Source of the DNA: Virgibacillus_O xinjiangensis
Lineage (GTDB): Bacteria; Bacillota; Bacilli; Bacillales; Amphibacillaceae
DNA: 25,078 nucleotides
Assembly (NCBI RefSeq): GCF_042643145.1
Contig: NZ_JBHRSA010000030.1
Coordinates: 1-25,078, forward strand
Direction: 5' to 3'
Positions 23,122-25,078 of the stretch are shown piece after piece; positions within the stretch are counted from its first letter, which is position 1; each line of letters starts with the position of its first letter. The notes beneath the pieces are model-generated. The model made no database searches and was not told the origin of the DNA. It worked only from the letters and a program-made list of their open reading frames with translations. A program made the translations under genes and the position numbers.

Positions 23122-24048
23122 TTACTGGATCTCTACCTGGATTTTCTGATGATCCTTGGTTTCCGGATCGACCGGGTACTCCAACACTGTATCATTCAAT
23201 GCAATCTCCAGGTTTGGTGTGTAGCCTACATTAAAATTCAATTGATTTTCGTCGGTCACATCAATTTCCACCTTATCGCTTTCCCCGGTCAACGTTCCAC
23301 TGTAGAGAACATTATCATTATTTTCTCCTCTTACTTCAAGCCAAGCCCCGTTGCCAGAGGCATTCAATGTAAGAATGACTTCATCCCCTGCGTTTGTCAG
23401 TTCAACCTGGGATAAAGGAGGATAGCCTGTTCCCTGTTCAATAACATTGAATGCAGGCTTTGCTTCTGGCTCAGAATCCTCGTTTCCACTGCCTTCGCTG
23501 GCAGTTTCATCACCGGATTCTCTATCATTACCACTGTCTTCGGCAGAATTACTGCCTCTTTCTTCATCATCCGCTTCACTGTTGTTTTCGCTTTCCGGAT
23601 CATTGATGACCACATTGTCGTTCGGCTCCTCTACCGGTTCTGTACTCTCTCCGGACATGGCTTCCTGAATGAAATACCAAGCCGCGAAGAAAATGCCGAC
23701 AACCAGGAATACCGTTATAATGCTCGGCAAAACTGAAAAAATGGCCGGCCCCCTATCGGAGCTTTCCTTTCGGCTGCGCTGCATCCTTGTATACTGGACA
23801 GAGTTTTCTTCCTCAGGATCCGGCACTTCCTCTTTATGCTCATCCAATAGTTCGTTCGGATCAAGGCCTACCGCATTAGCGTATTCCTTGATAAAGGCAC
23901 GGGCATAGAACTTTCCGGGAAGGACATGGAGATTACCTTCCTCTATGGCAGTCAGATATCTTTTTTGTATTTTTGTCGTTTCCTGTAAACGATCCAAGGA
24001 AAGATTCTGTGATTCCCTGGCCTCTCTGAGCCTTGCTCCAATTTCCAT
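23122..24048 (-). CDS. rodZ: Cell-shape protein RodZ (YmfM)
   Basis: A 308-residue single-pass membrane protein. A helix-turn-helix domain (about 1-70; RLREARESQNLSLDRLQETT) faces the cytosol and in family members binds MreB. A membrane helix spans about 103-127. An acidic, Ser/Asn/Glu-rich linker (about 133-197) follows, then an extracellular beta domain of the DUF4115 type (about 210-300). The ATG at 24048 has only a weak ribosome site (GGATGGTG), 18 bases after ymfK, so coupling to ymfK is likely. The order ymfK-rodZ-pgsA-cinA-recA is as in B. subtilis. The linker is unusually acidic and low in complexity. Confidence 0.93.
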   Translation of the reverse strand: MEIGARLREARESQNLSLDRLQETTKIQKRYLTAIEEGNLHVLPGKFYARAFIKEYANAVGLDPNELLDEHKEEVPDPEEENSVQYTRMQRSRKESSDRGPAIFSVLPSIITVFLVVGIFFAAWYFIQEAMSGESTEPVEEPNDNVVINDPESENNSEADDEERGSNSAEDSGNDRESGDETASEGSGNEDSEPEAKPAFNVIEQGTGYPPLSQVELTNAGDEVILTLNASGNGAWLEVRGENNDNVLYSGTLTGESDKVEIDVTDENQLNFNVGYTPNLEIALNDTVLEYPVDPETKDHQKIQVEIQ

Positions 24049-24066
24049 AGATAAACACCATCCATT

Positions 24067-24858
24067 TTAAAAATCAAACATAGAAAAGCCATCCTGATGA
24101 CTGTCTTGCTGTTGTTCAAAAGGTTCGTATGTAATCTCTTCGTCCTCATGGCTCCGCAGCTCAATGATATAATCGAAGTCATCCAAGTTGTACTCGGTGG
24201 CCTGTACGAATATGTCCGGATGCTCCACGACCTTAATGGCAGGCAACTGCATAATCTCCCTGATCAGCTGCCAATGTTTTTCATTGGCTCTTCTTTTGGA
24301 TACTACCCCGTCGATGATATATATGTTGTCCGTGTTGTATTCCCCTTCAATCAATTGACTGCGTACCGTCTGCTTGAGAAGCGTACTGGATACAAATAGC
24401 CATCGCTTATTGGCCGATACACTTGCAGCTACCACCGATTCCGTTTTGCCAACTCTCGGCATCCCCCGGATACCGACCAATTTATGTCCTTCTTGTTTAA
24501 ACAGCTCAGACATGAAGTCAACAAGTATACCAAGTTCTTCTCGGACAAATCGCACGGTTTTCCGGTCATCTGTATCCCTGTGAATATACTTTCCATGCCT
24601 CACTGCCAGTCTGTCCCGGAGCTTCGGTTTACGAAGTTTGGTCACCGATATAATATCGATGGTATTCAATATAGATCTCAGCCGGGTGATATGCTCGTCA
24701 TATTTGGAGAGAATCAACATTCCTCGCTTGGAATTTTCTACCCCATTGATGGTGACGATATTGATCGACAGCATTCCAAGTAGAGAGGAGATATCTCCCA
24801 GGAGGCCCGGACGGTTATATTTTATCTCATACTCAAGGTACCATTCTGTTTTTTCCAT
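24067..24858 (-). CDS. ymfK: YmfK family protein (DUF3388; ACT-like domain plus P-loop-like region)
   Basis: A 263-residue protein of unknown function, conserved next to rodZ in Bacillaceae. The N-terminus (about 8-75; YNRPGLLGDISSLLGMLSIN) looks like an ACT regulatory domain. GIRGMPRVGKTE (129-140) resembles a P-loop, followed by sequence without a clear Walker B. I set the start at the ATG at 24858, 6 bases after GGGAG. An ATG one codon earlier is too close to the ribosome site, and the ATG at 24879 has none. A moderate SigA-like promoter lies about 70 bases upstream. The ACT call suggests sensing of a small molecule such as an amino acid, but that is inference. Confidence 0.88.
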   Translation of the reverse strand: MEKTEWYLEYEIKYNRPGLLGDISSLLGMLSINIVTINGVENSKRGMLILSKYDEHITRLRSILNTIDIISVTKLRKPKLRDRLAVRHGKYIHRDTDDRKTVRFVREELGILVDFMSELFKQEGHKLVGIRGMPRVGKTESVVAASVSANKRWLFVSSTLLKQTVRSQLIEGEYNTDNIYIIDGVVSKRRANEKHWQLIREIMQLPAIKVVEHPDIFVQATEYNLDDFDYIIELRSHEDEEITYEPFEQQQDSHQDGFSMFDF

Positions 24859-24927
24859 CATATGCTCCCTCTCATGCATACTTCATTCATGTTAGCGAAT
24901 CTCTTCCATAAAAGCAATATATGTACT

Positions 24928-24955
24928 ATGATAAATGATTTTATAAAGACTGCAA
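24928..24955 (-). promoter_or_regulatory. Candidate SigA promoter of ymfK-rodZ
   Basis: On the minus strand, TTGCAG (24955-24950), 16 bases and TATCAT (24933-24928), 4/6 and 5/6 matches. It lies between a terminator-like hairpin and ymfK, where a promoter is needed. Confidence 0.4.
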
Positions 24956-24984
24956 AGCAATTCACTGTTTTTTGGAAAAATGAA

Positions 24985-25011
24985 AGAAGCTGTATGAAAT
25001 ATACAGCTTCT
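24985..25011 (-). terminator. Hairpin, probable terminator of the next gene to the right (minus strand)
   Basis: A perfect 11-bp stem (24985-24995 with 25001-25011) with a 5-nt loop, followed on the minus strand by TTCATTTTTCC. It probably ends transcription from a gene beyond the right edge, which in B. subtilis order would be ymfJ. Confidence 0.6.
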
Positions 25012-25012
25012 C

Positions 25013-25049
25013 AGGCTGTCGAGAAAGTTCTCGACAGCCTTATTTTTTT
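25013..25049 (+). terminator. Strong plus-strand terminator-like hairpin without a plus-strand gene
   Basis: A 13-bp perfect inverted repeat (25013-25025 with 25028-25040), realistically an 11-bp stem with a 6-nt loop, followed on the plus strand by TATTTTTTT. On the minus strand no T run follows directly. It lies one base from the previous hairpin. No plus-strand gene precedes it in the window. Confidence 0.6.
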
Positions 25050-25078
25050 GTTCATTTTTCTGAAATTCATTTTCTTCA

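Overview
The window is a stretch of chromosome from a low-to-moderate GC, endospore-forming Firmicute of the Bacillaceae type. Three kinds of evidence support this: spore genes (spoVK, cotE, spoVS), Bacillus-type regulators (GlnR, RicA/YmcA, YmdB, RNase Y), and a gene order that matches, from memory, the B. subtilis block from ymfK to glnA. Several proteins carry acidic linkers or tails (RodZ, CotE, RecA), which would suit a halotolerant genus, but the genus cannot be fixed from this sequence. Almost every gene lies on the minus strand, so transcription runs right to left.

Left edge (1-2000) is the accessory part. It holds a TPP riboswitch (minus strand) followed by two terminator hairpins with no thiamine gene visible before the window ends, an EndI-family nuclease gene without a signal peptide, the decayed remains of a tyrosine recombinase on the plus strand, and a tandem 11-bp repeat with an inverted copy just beyond the end of glnA.

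2001-7600 holds glnR-glnA (nitrogen control, with two GlnR boxes at its promoter), a PLP enzyme of the YnbB family, HflX and the sporulation AAA ATPase SpoVK. 7569-13777 is one probable operon, mutS-mutL-dps-miaA-hfq, ending in a strong palindromic terminator. The dps-like ferritin gene between mutL and miaA is the one gene that does not belong to the order I remember from B. subtilis.

13888-20000 holds cotE (spore coat), miaB-ricA, spoVS, ymdB and rny, mostly as one- or two-gene units, each closed by a clear hairpin. RicA (a modulator of RNase Y), MiaB (which modifies the product of MiaA) and RNase Y itself are therefore close together. 19950-24860 holds ymfK-rodZ, then pgsA-cinA-recA, with a LexA box and a good promoter directly before recA.

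The window is mainly a conserved core region. I see no CRISPR array, complete rRNA or tRNA gene, insertion sequence or defence island. I do not see a convincing new system. The most open questions sit at the left edge (orphan riboswitch, intracellular EndI-like nuclease, recombinase relic) and at the dps insertion.
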